From Prosopocoilus inquinatus (Eukaryota > Arthropoda > Insecta > Coleoptera > Lucanidae), in NCBI GenBank assembly GCA_036172665.1, contig CM069872.1:39790101-39854100 (forward strand): a DNA stretch of 64,000 nucleotides. Reading direction: 5' to 3'. Below, piece by piece: positions 22,815 through 32,588 of this stretch (positions are counted from its first letter, which is position 1; each line of letters begins with the position of its first letter). The translations under genes were made by a program, and so were the position numbers. The notes under the pieces were generated by a model. The model was not told the DNA's origin and searched no databases. It saw only the letters and a program-made list of their open reading frames with translations.

Positions 22815-23740
22815 AAATACAATTTCAATATATTTAATAGAGGAGTAAAGTAGGAGAAGAAAAATAATATTTTGATATTAAATTCGAATGGTTAAAATTC
22901 CCGACTTATTAAAACTGAGAATGAAATTTACTTCGGCCATTAAAAAAAAATATTTCTAAATTTACGGAATTAAAGAATCACGAAAACAGAACAATTTCAT
23001 AACATGTGTCCCAAAGTTATGCAATCTCGATCTAGCTTATAACTGGTAACCTGTAGCTTGAATATTAATATTAATCATTTGAATACATAAATAAGGAATA
23101 TTGAAAGTAAACCAGTTAAATATTGACGTACGGATTAGCACTCATAGATACTTTTGAGATACATTTTAGTTTAAAAATTAAATCTTAAAGCAGTAAACAA
23201 TAATTGGTGTTCACGCCAAATTATAGCAAAACTGGACAGAAGTTTATCACATTTGGAAGAAATTTTTATGTCAGTTTTTTTAATTTTATTTTATTTTTAT
23301 TTTAAATGCAACTTCCAATTTGACCACAATTTTTTGGAACACCTTATAGATATTTTAATTTATATGGTATAAGGTGTTCCAAGAGTGGTGGTCAAATTGG
23401 AAGTTGCACGTAAAATAAAAATAAAATAAAATAAAAAAAACTGACAAAAGTGCTTTGCAAAATGTTATTAACATAATTCTTCTTCAAAATATTCAAGTGT
23501 GTGTTGCTCACAGTGGAGTTCCGACATTATTTGATATTCTTTTTATTTCTCTGCTCCACATGAATTTTGAGATTTGCTACGTTATTTCATATTCTTTTCG
23601 TTAGTTTTCATTACATGCGTATAATTTAGAACAAAAGCTGTAGATTTTGAAGGCGCTTTTTTGATATATTTGATTAGTTCTTTTGACACCGCACCATTTA
23701 ACTTAAAAGGAAGTTTGAGAGGGATGTAAGGGTGTGCGTG
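22815..23740. other. No gene recognised outside the MITE at 23269
   Basis: Very AT-rich, with frequent stops in every frame. Apart from the hairpin MITE listed separately I see nothing to annotate. Confidence 0.4.
23269..23446. mobile_element. Hairpin MITE, 178 bp
   Basis: Inverted arms of about 75 bp running from TGTCAGTTTTTTT through CAACTTCCAATTTGACCAC to GGAACACCTTA, mirrored by TAAGGTGTTCC...GTGGTCAAATTGGAAGTTG...AAAAAAACTGACA. The loop is about 30 bp. Near-perfect pairing suggests a recent insertion or a dsRNA-forming locus. Confidence 0.8.
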
Positions 23741-23743
23741 GTA

Positions 23744-24676
23744 ATTAATGAGACAATTTCAAAATAAAAATGATTAGAAACAAACAATTTATAATTACGT
23801 TTTTAATTTATATATTGATTGCTTAACTCTACAAGAATACTATCAGCACCTTAATTTGCTGATTTTCTAATTTTACTTTTAACTCTATACATGAAATGAA
23901 CAATGCTTCGTATTTTGAATTGGCTCAAAGTTGAAGTTTCAATTTGATTCTCTTAGTCAATTCAATAGTTGACTTAGCTTTCCATCTTTCTGTATATTCT
24001 TCACATTTAAGATTCGGCAAAATCGTTCAATTGGACAAAGTTGAGGCACGTTTGGCATAATTCTTATTTTGCTAATATAAGAAACTGTAAGACTCTTGCA
24101 ATTTTAGCGTAGTACTGGTGCCATGTCTGGTTAGAAGATGTATCCGCCATTTTGGTAATACTTTTTAACAAATGGTAAAAGACTCTTTTTAATACACTTT
24201 TTTTATGAAGATATTTGCATCGATAAAGAACCCCGATTCAGAAATATAAGCCACCCTCCGAGACCCTTTGTCGAAATGACTACCCAAACAAGCACTCTCT
24301 TTTGAAATTTGGCACATTTTTCGGCAACGCTGACCATTGTCGAGTCGTTTCATCGACTCACCGTTTTTCAAGTGTCTAATAAAGCAATAAACACCGTTTT
24401 TTCAAGTGTCTAATAATGCAATAAACAGTCGCACGTCGAACACCCATTGCAGCAAAATATTTAATTGTATAGCAAAGTTCATTTTTCCAATTTTTCAAAT
24501 AAAATTCGCCAAAAATTTCCTTCTGAGTGTCTGTTTTAATTTGATTTATTACTATCACCACGTAATTGTGAAGCACTATATTTTGACTATAATGAAAGAA
24601 ACCTGAAAATTTGATTTTTTTGAAAGAACGGCAGTCGTCTACGTAACCACACGAGCATATATTTTGTCTCATTAAT
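23744..24676 (-). mobile_element. Tc1-like transposon relic (ATTAATGAGACAA ends)
   Basis: Ends ATTAATGAGACAA and TTGTCTCATTAAT are each bordered by TA (23742-23743 and 24677-24678). At 933 bp it is shorter than an intact element. The interior carries a frame-broken transposase on the minus strand in the correct order: helix-turn-helix, catalytic core, C-terminus. Confidence 0.75.
23860..24672 (-). pseudogene. Tc1-like transposase, frame-broken
   Basis: The N-terminal helix-turn-helix reads YTIKYFAAMGVRRATVYCII (about 24400-24480). The core pattern ISTKG...AYISESGFFIDANIFIKK lies at about 24190-24300. A catalytic-D segment GYIF*PDMAPV..YAK is near 24080-24140, and the final acid lies in VPQLCPIERFCRIL (expected VPQLRPIE.FW). 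The C-terminal helix remnant lies around 23900. Several frameshifts and stops interrupt it. A partial sister copy is at 26467-26607. Confidence 0.75.
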
Positions 24677-24914
24677 TACGCTATTGTATTTTCTTGATCG
24701 CATAAACCATGATGTCACTGTTTTCTTGAATTTCCTCCCGAAAACATCAAATGAAGACCCCAGACGAAAAAAGGTGGAATGCTACAAAGAATAAATTTTG
24801 AATAAGTCAGCTTTTCGAAGCCAGAAACCTCATAGTTTTTGTAGATAAAAGAATTTACGTCTTGGTCCTTATTTTATTTTCATTGATATTTGATATTTTT
24901 CTCATTCAAGAACA

Positions 24915-24930
24915 TAGATAGATAGATGAC
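24915..24930. repeat. GATA microsatellite
   Basis: Short run of ATAG/GATA units just before the direct repeat that begins near 24935. Confidence 0.6.
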
Positions 24931-24934
24931 AGTA

Positions 24935-25325
24935 AGTACTAACTCAATATTCATATATTTGTGACATTGCTCCTTTTTTCCACGTGGTGTTCAAAAATTT
25001 AGTAGTTACAAAATATTTTAAACCAGAAATCCAAACTGTCTTCGTCATCGTGTTCGAGGTCGTTCACGCTATTTGATTTTATGCAAGAAATATTCTCTTG
25101 CAGTTTAGCCCATTCATGTTTTTGGAGACACACGGTATATCTTAGTTTAAATCTTATTAATAACGAAGTGAAACTAGATTTATTTATTTAGGGAATTAAT
25201 AAATTCTTTCGTAATACAAAACCGGAATTTAGGTAAGATAACACATACGAGAATCAAGAGATGCTCAAGTTTCTTTCAGATAATAAAACAAATTCTATAA
25301 AAACTTATTTACAACTAGTCAACGG
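24935..25325 (+). repeat. Long direct repeat, copy 1
   Basis: About 390 bp nearly identical (close to 90% by eye) to 29095-29485, same orientation. Shared words include TTTTTTCCACGTGGTGTTCA, AACTGTCTTCGTCATC and GAAACTAGATTTATTTATTT. In copy 2 the left part belongs to a CAGGGTG-ended transposon whose right end (ACACCCGGTATATCTT) falls inside the repeat; here that end is ACACACGGTATATCTT and the left end is missing. Confidence 0.75.
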
Positions 25326-26320
25326 AGAGTTTAAAAATTGTACTATAAATCTCAGTTTCGTTATCGGTTGACCGTTTCTTCGGGAAAAAAATAAAATGAC
25401 GAAGCTGGAAACGCTGAGACTTTTAGGATTCTTAAGCTATGCGTTGACAAGTTAAAAAAATAAATTATGATCGGAAAAGATGTTCGATAATAAAAAATAC
25501 AAAACGAATACAACTTTAAAGTCTTATTCAATCTACAACACAGTGATAATTACTTCAATTCATGACTGCATGAAAATGTTGTGCTTCCTTCGATCTGAAT
25601 AATTTCAAATCAAATTTAATTTATTCAATCATTTTAAGGTATTAGAATATTTTTGACTGACTTCAAATTCCTACCATTCATGTAAAACTAATAATTACAT
25701 AAGGTTTGCATGAAATAAACAAATATTGTATTTTTTTTTAATTAATTTTCAAATATGCCTTCCTTTTATTTCTAAATTAATCAGGTGAAACTTGCTTTTT
25801 AGTTTAAAATTGAGTCAAGACCATGTTTGTCGCCAGAGTTAGTGTTTATATTAAAAGATAATTAATACAAGGAGCATAAAAATTATCCTTAGTTTTTGTT
25901 TATTGTACCAACCCATTCATAAAAAAATGTGTTCTGAAGGAAACTCATTTATTTTCTCTTTTCTCAATAGCTTCTTCAATTGAAAAATTAATTATTATAA
26001 CGTAATAATTTAAAATTGAAATAAACATTCAAAAGCTAATTTGTTCTATATTTTTTTTTAATATGTACTCCTATTAAACATGTTTATTTTCTCATCGTGA
26101 AAGAAAGTAGAAGGATTAAAGAAAATTAACAAAAAAATCACGATGAACATCATTAAATGTGGGGGTTTCCATGGGGATGAACCAGATGCTAGGTCATTAA
26201 TTTTCATTTTCATTAAAATGAACTATTTTATATAAGAGTTAAAAAATAACTGAAAACCTTTTATTCTTCACGACGTTTGTTACTAGTTTCGTCTAGCATA
26301 AGGTCATCATCAGAAATGGA
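25326..26320. other. No gene recognised
   Basis: Strongly AT-rich sequence, stops in all frames, no recognised repeat ends. Confidence 0.4.
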
Positions 26321-26325
26321 ATGAT

Positions 26326-26465
26326 AGGACCTCTTACAGTTTTCAAAATTTTTGCAGTATATTTTCCTGTCATTAGGAAAATATACTGCAATTAATTTCT
26401 AGGGGCAAATCCATTTCTTCAGTGTAGAACTAAAAGCAAAAATTTTGAAAACTCTAAGAGGTCCT
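26326..26465. repeat. Nested palindromes
   Basis: Outer arms AGGACCTCTTACAGTTTTCA.. (26326-26355) and ..TGAAAACTCTAAGAGGTCCT (26436-26465) differ at one base. Immediately inside the left arm is a perfect 15-bp hairpin GCAGTATATTTTCCT / AGGAAAATATACTGC (26354-26368, 26375-26389). It abuts the transposase fragment at 26467. Confidence 0.75.
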
Positions 26466-26466
26466 T

Positions 26467-26607
26467 TTGGTAATGCTTTTTAACAAATGGTAAAAGACGT
26501 TTTTGAATACACTTTTTTATGAAGATATTTGCATCGATAAAGAAGCCTGATTCAGAAATGTAAGCCTCTCCCCGACCCTTTGTCGAAATGGCTACCCAAA
26601 CAAGCAC
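26467..26607 (-). pseudogene. Tc1-like transposase fragment
   Basis: Minus-strand frame LVWVAISTKGRGEAYISESG, then FFIDANIFIKKCIQKRLLPF. It is the same family and segment as the relic at 24190-24300 (between the first and second catalytic aspartates), without its ends. Confidence 0.7.
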
Positions 26608-26609
26608 TT

Positions 26610-27305
26610 TTTACATTTCATTAATTGAATCTTATTAAATTAAAAAGTTAAAAAAAGAACTAAAAATTTTCGTCACAGTCGATATTTGAAGTCGAGTCTT
26701 TTCGATAAGTACGTGTAGTCAACTGATTCATTTGCCTTTTCATTAATTTCGTAATTTTCTTTTCTTTTTCTTTAAATTTCTGAATTAGTCGTTTCTGAGA
26801 ATTTTGAAATACACAAAAGATACAGGACGTTGTGAATCTTCTAAATATATAAATAGGTATTGCTTTCAATTCTAAACCACTGCCACAGTCCTTAAATGGT
26901 CGCACTTTCATATCTATCCGTTTTACTTGTGAAAGGAAGGAAGTTTCTAATGATGTAACAGAAGTTCAATTTTAAGAACGACTTCAGGAAGGAGATTCAT
27001 TCATTTAAATCAAAACTTCTTCCGTGACCAGACTAAAATATCAGTTTAAATAATTGCAAATTAAACTTCTGAGACTAAATAAACATAAAAGGTACAAAAT
27101 TTTTATCTTTTTTATTTCTCTTAAGGGTAGGTTATTTAAGATATTCAAAACATTCCGATCTCTTTTTCTTTTTTGGATCAGTTTGACTGTAAGCTCGCTG
27201 TTGTATTCCTATGGAAACAATTGTGTTTGCATTATTGTTAACACGGGAATAAAGTTTAAACCTAAACTACAATGATTGAAAAAAATAAACCGGGCCGTAG
27301 ATTTA
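26610..27305. other. No gene recognised
   Basis: AT-rich. It contains only a weak hairpin pair (TTCCTATGGAAACA / TGTTAACACGGGAATAAAG, about 27205-27260) related to the MITE at 22005-22110. Confidence 0.35.
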
Positions 27306-27308
27306 ACC

Positions 27309-27561
27309 AGGTACAGTTGTGGTCTTTGAAAACAGGTACACTGCGACGAATACAATGTTTCGGCTGTGTAAACTGACCTTAAATCTGAAGCTTCGAAACG
27401 TCACTCAAATCACTTTAAATTCTGCTATGGATTTGTCAAATTTGACATTGTCATTAAAATGACAGATGAAGGTTTGATTTACACATTACAAAGTTACGAT
27501 TTCTTGACAGCGATGTCAATTCTCAGTGTACCAGTTTTCAAGGGCCGCAATTGTACTATCG
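27309..27561. mobile_element. MITE with 34-bp terminal inverted repeats
   Basis: AGGTACAGTTGTGGTCTTTG AAAACAGGTACACTG at the left mirrors CAGTGTACCAGTTTTCAAGG GCCGCAATTGTAC at the right. Just outside, ATCGGGTGCAAA (27562-27573) pairs with TTTGCACCCGAT (27725-27736), suggesting nesting in a larger inverted structure. Confidence 0.6.
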
Positions 27562-27920
27562 GGTGCAAAGAAAAGATTTTTTCGCTTTTGTATGTCTGAG
27601 TTTGATTTGCCAATGCTTCGTAACGGACTAATATTACTTGGTTGTCAAAAGTATTTGCCAAAAAATATACCTAAACTGGTTTCAAAAAACTAAAATACTG
27701 CAAAATATCCTCAGGAGACTTTTATTTGCACCCGATGGTACTTATTGTTAATTTTGGTTTGTAACTTAGGCCCGTCAGTTTAATTCCATAGGAATAAAAC
27801 GAATTTAGTTTAAAAATTGGAGAGAAAAAAATATTGTAAGAAAAGGTTAGACTTTTCTCACTGCAGGGTGCTTTGCACATTCCAGTCTCAAATTTGAAAA
27901 CCAGATAATTATTCTGTTTA

Positions 27921-28050
27921 AGGGCCGATTTCATAATCGAATTAAAGGAGACTTCTGATGCATAAATAACTACGTTCTCCCATTTTTCTGGACATATGAC
28001 TGTGACTTTTGTTTGAAAGTCTCCTTTAATTCGATTTTGAAATTGGGCCT
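27921..28050. mobile_element. MITE, 130 bp
   Basis: Terminal inverted repeats AGGGCCGATTTCATAATCGA ATTAAAGGAGACTT and AAGTCTCCTTTAATTCGATT TTGAAATTGGGCCT, about 35 bp with few mismatches. A related end occurs near 20255. Confidence 0.75.
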
Positions 28051-28179
28051 AAGTATAATGAGTGTTTAATAAAACAATTTAATGTATAGTGTTGCCAAGA
28101 TAAAAATGATAATTTAAAAAAATTAAGCAATGCATATAAATAAAAGATTTGGAAAGTTTCCTCTTTCCATTCACCATGA

Positions 28180-28590
28180 ACATCCAACAAAGTCGTCGTC
28201 TTAAAAGGCCGCATTTCGTGTACGTAATCACTTACTCAACCTCGGCAATGCTTATTTATTAAACAAACACTTGCACGCTACTTTCCTCCGGGTTATTGCT
28301 TCGTCTGTACCACATCCGAAGGAGAAAGAGTCCAGCGATTACCGAGCACAAACAAGAACGGTGACAATTGGAATAGTGGTAGTCCTTGACATTGGTCCCG
28401 CAGCGTCTCGTCCGTCATTAGCATAAGAGACTACACGCAAAGACGGCCCTGGCCTGGCGTCTTTGCGTCTGAGCTGCTCACTCGGGTACCGGGTCAGGTC
28501 GTTTGTGGGTCGGCCGTCATTAATTTCAATTGACGGGAGATTCTATCTCGCATTGTTAATGGTGCTGTGGGGTTAGAGTCGCCTCGTTCC
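28180..28590. promoter_or_regulatory. Candidate conserved non-coding / regulatory stretch
   Basis: Balanced composition, CpG-containing, with homeodomain-like ATTA cores (GTCATTAGCATAAG, GTCATTAATTTCAATT). No long frame on either strand. At 28436-28469 there is a perfect 11-bp hairpin ACGCAAAGACG/CGTCTTTGCGT around a GGCC-rich loop. The regulatory role is inferred from composition and would need cross-species alignment. Confidence 0.3.
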
Positions 28591-28943
28591 CACAAATGAT
28601 CTGCTTTACAAACAGAACGTTTTTCTTTGCAAAGAAGAGGCAACTGTAACATCACTTGATGAGGTCGTTGATGACCTCGAAAAAAAATTTTTATAACATG
28701 TAAAATAACTAATTTTTTTATTATTTAGGGGAACAACACAGGATTCCATTAGACTTACAAAAAAAAAAAAAAATACAGTACATACAGTAGTGTAAGACGT
28801 ACAGACGGGGGTGGAAGAGGGTGACAGGTTAAAAGAAAACAGGAACTCTTTTCCCCGTTTCAATAATAATCAGAAACCCAACGACGTAAAAAAACTCTTT
28901 TCAACCCCTTTTTGTCTCTAATTCATTTAACAGTCCGTATGTA

Positions 28944-29288
28944 CAGGGTGTTCCAAACCTCTGGAAAAGGCCAGATAATAATGGCCCTTTAAATTCATTT
29001 TATCAAGAAAAGGTCTAAGCAAAAGTTGTGTATGTTTCCATTCCGCATAATTTAAAATTATTTTCAAATGTACATACTGTTCATTTAATAAGTTACAAGC
29101 CTAACTCAATTTTCATATATTTCTCCTTTTTTCCACGTGGTGTTCAAATATTTAGTAGTTACAAAATATTTTAAACCAGAAATCCAAACTGTCTTCGTCA
29201 TCATGTTCGAGGTCGTACACATTACTTGTTTTTATGCAAGAAATATTCTCTTGCAGTTTCGCCCATTCATGTTTTTAGAGACACCCGG
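28944..29288. mobile_element. CAGGGTGTTCC-ended short element
   Basis: Starts TA/CAGGGTGTTCCAAACC and ends GAGACACCCG/GTA. The 345-bp size and ends fit a non-autonomous member of the CAGGGTG Tc1/mariner-like group. Its right half is part of the direct repeat shared with 24935-25325. Confidence 0.55.
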
Positions 29289-29485
29289 TATATCTTAGTT
29301 TTAATCTTATTAATAACGAAATGAAACTAGATTTATTTATTTAGGGAATTAATTAATTCTTTCGTAATAAAAGAACCGAACGACTCATTTAGGTAAGATA
29401 ACATATACGAGAATTAAGAGACGCTCAAGTTTCTTCCGGACAATAAAAAAAATGTATAAAAACTTATTTACAACATAAATTAAAA
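29095..29485 (+). repeat. Long direct repeat, copy 2
   Basis: Partner of 24935-25325, about 4.2 kb apart. The similarity crosses the right end of the transposon at 28944-29288 and continues about 190 bp into its flank, so transposon end and flank were copied together. Confidence 0.75.
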
Positions 29486-29672
29486 CGAACCCTAAATTCG
29501 GAACAATATGAAAATTCGGGACACGTTTTGCTGGTCGTAGGCGCCTAGATTATAAGACTTTTGGGATACACGTTTTAACGGTTAAAATTAAAAAAAATAC
29601 TAGTCAGTATGTTTAGCATACATTTTGTTATGAAATCCGCAATTGCTAATCCAATAGAGTCTGAACAAATAA

Positions 29673-29975
29673 GTTAGGATTGACAGTTTCGCAGACACGA
29701 CTGTCAACTGTCTTTTTCTTATGGACGCAGAACAAAAATTATTATTAAAATAATAAATCTTACTCAATTATGGTACTTATTTACATTTTTACATAAAAAA
29801 ATTACTTTTTAACAAAAATTCTTACTAACCTAATATTTTGTTTCAAAACAAAAGCATAAATGTTCATGAAGTCGTATTTAAATTATTTCTGGCTCACGTA
29901 CTATGAATATCTAAGCTAGCGTCCATAAGAAAAGAAACAGTTGACAGACGTATCTACGAAACTGTCAAACCTAAC
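29673..29975. mobile_element. MITE with about 55-bp inverted termini
   Basis: GTTAGGATTGACAGTTTCGC through ACTGTCAACTGTC to TTCTTATGGACGC (29673-29727) mirrors GCGTCCATAAGAAAAGAAAC to AAACTGTCAAACCTAAC (29919-29975), close to 90% matching. The interior is AT-rich. Confidence 0.75.
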
Positions 29976-30234
29976 CTCTTTCTTCGAACTGCATTAGGTT
30001 GTCCATCGAATTTAATGTAAAAATGCCGAATTTTATGATCTTAAGAAATAAAGAAGATATTCGAGATTTTTGAAAATGGGAATTTTCAGTTATTTCAGAT
30101 ATTTCAAAAACGAATGAAAATAGAAAAGATTTTTTTGCATTTACCTCAAGATAACGCAACTTTTCTATAATTTAACCATCTTTGTATCTCTTATATTTTA
30201 CGAGATCCCATAGTGGCCTTTTAATTAGTTATAA
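29976..30234. repeat. Right end of a CAGGGTT-type element
   Basis: Shares with 32935-33128 the words GTCCAT.GAATTTAAT, CAAATTTTATGA-like runs, TATAATTTAACC.TCTTTGT and the terminus GTTGTAACCCTGTA. No left end was found. Confidence 0.5.
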
Positions 30235-30594
30235 CCCTGTATATATTCAGAAAAATAGAAAAATTTCATATAAATTAAACAAGTTTGGAAATCTAAATTA
30301 TTATTATTTACAAGAAATAAACAAATAATAAATAATATAGGAGGATATAAAAAAAATTTATTAATTGAAGGAAGTTTTGATACAGAGCGGCAAGGGACGA
30401 AAAATCTGTACTATTAAAGCTGTTATTATTGATTAACCTTTTTAAGCGACAAGATTTCATTTCTTTATTTTGGGATCTCCATTAATTATTCATTTTATAA
30501 TTCTTGTAATTCTACTGCACTTGAGCTCACCTTTTTCAGTTCTTCCAACATTACTCAGAAGTTGCCAAAACAATTTGAATTTCCTTTTTGTACA

Positions 30595-31335
30595 TTATTT
30601 TTTATCTTTTTAGTCTTGCTGAGACCAAATGCAGAGGGTTCTTGCTTATTGCTTCTAGTGGTTTGTGATCTGTTTCTGCAATCAATGGTATACCATGGTA
30701 TATTGATGAAACTTGTTGCATCCAAACTCTAGTGCTTCTTTTTCTATTTGTAGGTAATTTCTTTCTATTTCGGTCAAAGCTTTAGTCGCGTAAGCTACCC
30801 GCTTATAATCTTGAATTATCACGGGTCCTAAAGCTTTTTAACTAGCATCTACTGATATCTACAGATGGGATTCCACCCGGTGCAATCGTTTCCACCGGTG
30901 GAATCACGGAATGTACCCACAATGCACCCGGTGCATTGGGTGCATTGTCCAATTGCCTACATTAACATAAGACATAAAAAATGCTTCAAAATGACATCAA
31001 ATATGATATATTTTGTGCGGACCATCGCTAGACAACGTTAATTTCAAGAAGTTACTCATATAGTTCAGACTTTAAGCTATAAAGCTTTCGTTTAAACTTA
31101 AAAGTTTACTATTCAGCTATTCACGACACATTATGTAACATATAATCTTATAAACCACCTGCAAACAATTAAATAATATCAAGAAAAGGTTATTTTTCGT
31201 TCAGTTTGCGCGGGAAATTAAAATTTTTGAATGCACCCTGGTGAATGCACCCATATGGGTGCTTTCAATGCACCTGGTTCATTCCCTGGCCCATCTCTAC
31301 TGATATCACTATCGGTTTTTTAGTAAGTCGATTCT
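30595..31335 (-). pseudogene. Ty3/Gypsy pol fragment (RT/RNase H), split by hAT
   Basis: Minus-strand reading after removing 30860-31299 gives KKPIVISVDAS at the break, then VAYATKALTEIERNYLQIEK EALEFGCNKFHQ and, in a shifted frame, ETDHKPLEAI-like and NPLHLVSARLKR. This is the start of Gypsy RNase H (VDASK..LGAVL...VAYASRALT.TE..Y.QIEKE.LA...FGC.KF). Stops and frameshifts make it dead. No LTRs were recognised nearby. Confidence 0.8.
30860..31299. mobile_element. Non-autonomous hAT element, 440 bp
   Basis: Ends TACAGATGGG and CCCATCTCTA (TASAGATGGG inverted) with an exact 8-bp target duplication CTGATATC (30852-30859 and 31300-31307), the hAT signature. Subterminal repeats of GGTGCATT/AATGCACC occur at both ends (30880-30955 and 31235-31275). 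There is no transposase. It sits inside the Gypsy RNase H fragment. Confidence 0.9.
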
Positions 31336-31611
31336 TGTTCGATGAAATTTGATAGCCATCAAAAGGCAGTGAAACGTTGAGCTCGCTTTCTAATTTTAAA
31401 AGTGTCCATTTAAAATTTAAAAACTATTTTCTTGAAATTCGCAAGGGTCGTCAAAGTTAACATTAGTTAACCGGTCACATGAAACGATTTTTTTTTCTTC
31501 AAACGAATGATGTTATATTAAAGTTGTGACTATTCTATAAATGTTCCGTTTGACTTCACCTCACAAACTTAAAACTCACTTAGAAAACTCAATTAGAAGT
31601 ACATGATATGT

Positions 31612-31617
31612 ATTTAT
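31612..31617 (-). terminator. Poly(A) signal of the secreted-protein gene
   Basis: AATAAA on the minus strand, 58 bp beyond the stop codon at 31675-31677. Its position fits a short 3' untranslated region. Confidence 0.5.
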
Positions 31618-31674
31618 TGTGGTCATCATTGGACCAGTTACATTTGATTCGAAAAATCCGAACTCTCGACATTC

Positions 31675-32451
31675 TTAGTGCTTGTCGTAAGGACCACCAT
31701 CATAGTCGCGCTTCTGCCCGTGAGCTCGATGATGTCGAGGACTTTGATAACGTAATCGACTTCTACTCTCTGAAAAGAAATAATATACAAGTGGGTGATG
31801 CGTCTCTCTTAACGAGTGGTTTTACCTGTGGTGTTAAAAGGAGCTGGACTGCTTCCATCAGGTGTTGTTGACTCAGAATTTGAGGACGCGTGAAGCAGAA
31901 CACAGCCATAATCTAGTTTCAGGGAGGAGCTCTTCCAGAACAAACTTGAAAGTCGATAAACCAAATCAGTCACTTGGCCTGCCGGAATTGGGGAGTATTC
32001 AAATACACATGTACGCATCTTTATGATTGTTTTCAGGTCTTCTGCGTCTACTTTGCTTTTATTGACCAAACCTCTGAGAGGAAAAATCACATTAATCGAG
32101 GAGTACTGATCAAGAATGTAGCTGTAAGCGCGAATTCCATCGATTTTAGGATTTAGGAGTTCTTGGGATATAACGGAAATGAGTCGGTTTGATGGAGATC
32201 TGTTAATATTCAATGCCACTATTATGGAGACTCCGAGAGAAAAGTTTCGAGGAGGTAATTTGAAGACTGTCCCAGGAATTGGGTCATGTGTGTTGGAGGA
32301 TGAGTTAGAATCAGCAGCATCATCGCGATTCTTTAGCCCTTCTGCAATCAATTTTTTAATAATTGCTGACCATGATATCAAACACTCCAAGCTTACCAGA
32401 GACTGCAGCACATATAATCGCTGCAAGGAGACGCCTGGTAAGGAACATCAT
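31675..32451 (-). CDS. Small secreted protein, three exons, unknown family
   Basis: Minus-strand exons 32451-32397, 32341-31826 and 31769-31675 total 666 nt (221 codons plus stop). Both introns, 55 bp (GTAAGC...TTGATTGCAG) and 56 bp (GTAAAA...TTTCTTTTCAG), have canonical ends, insect-typical size and keep the frame. The first exon encodes MMFLTRRLLAAIICAAVS, a clear signal peptide; cleavage near AVS/EG is likely. The mature part starts Ser/Asn-rich (residues 25-35), continues with a mixed domain containing ILDQYSSINVIFPLRGLV and LKLDYGCVLLHAS, and ends in a basic, His/Arg-rich tail (RSRLRYQSPRHHRAHGQKRD) with GGPYDKH last. Several N-glycosylation sequons (NSS, NFS, NKS, NTT) are present. The long middle exon is also open upstream, but that extension is the intron. 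I recognise no family. Expression is untested. It could instead be a diverged member of an insect secreted-protein family. Confidence 0.7.
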
Positions 32452-32458
32452 GGAAGGT

Positions 32459-32495
32459 AACTGAACGACTCGCCGAACTCTTGCAGCATTTTTAA
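32459..32495 (-). promoter_or_regulatory. Possible core promoter of the secreted-protein gene
   Basis: On the minus strand an arthropod initiator TCAGTT (32464-32459) lies 12 nt before the ATG and a TATA-like TTAAAAA (32495-32489) about 33 nt before the initiator A. The spacing is right for a TATA/Inr promoter, but the leader would be only about 11 nt long. Confidence 0.3.
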
Positions 32496-32548
32496 CGATG
32501 GAGATATTCAGCGAATTAGAAAAACGATTTTGTTATCGTCGCATACTT

Positions 32549-32588
32549 GTGTGTGTGTGTGTGTGTGTGTGTTGGGAGGGGGGGGGGG
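32549..32588. repeat. (TG)n microsatellite plus G-run
   Basis: About 12 TG units followed by a G tract broken by one A, some 100 bp upstream of the gene start at 32451. Confidence 0.9.
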
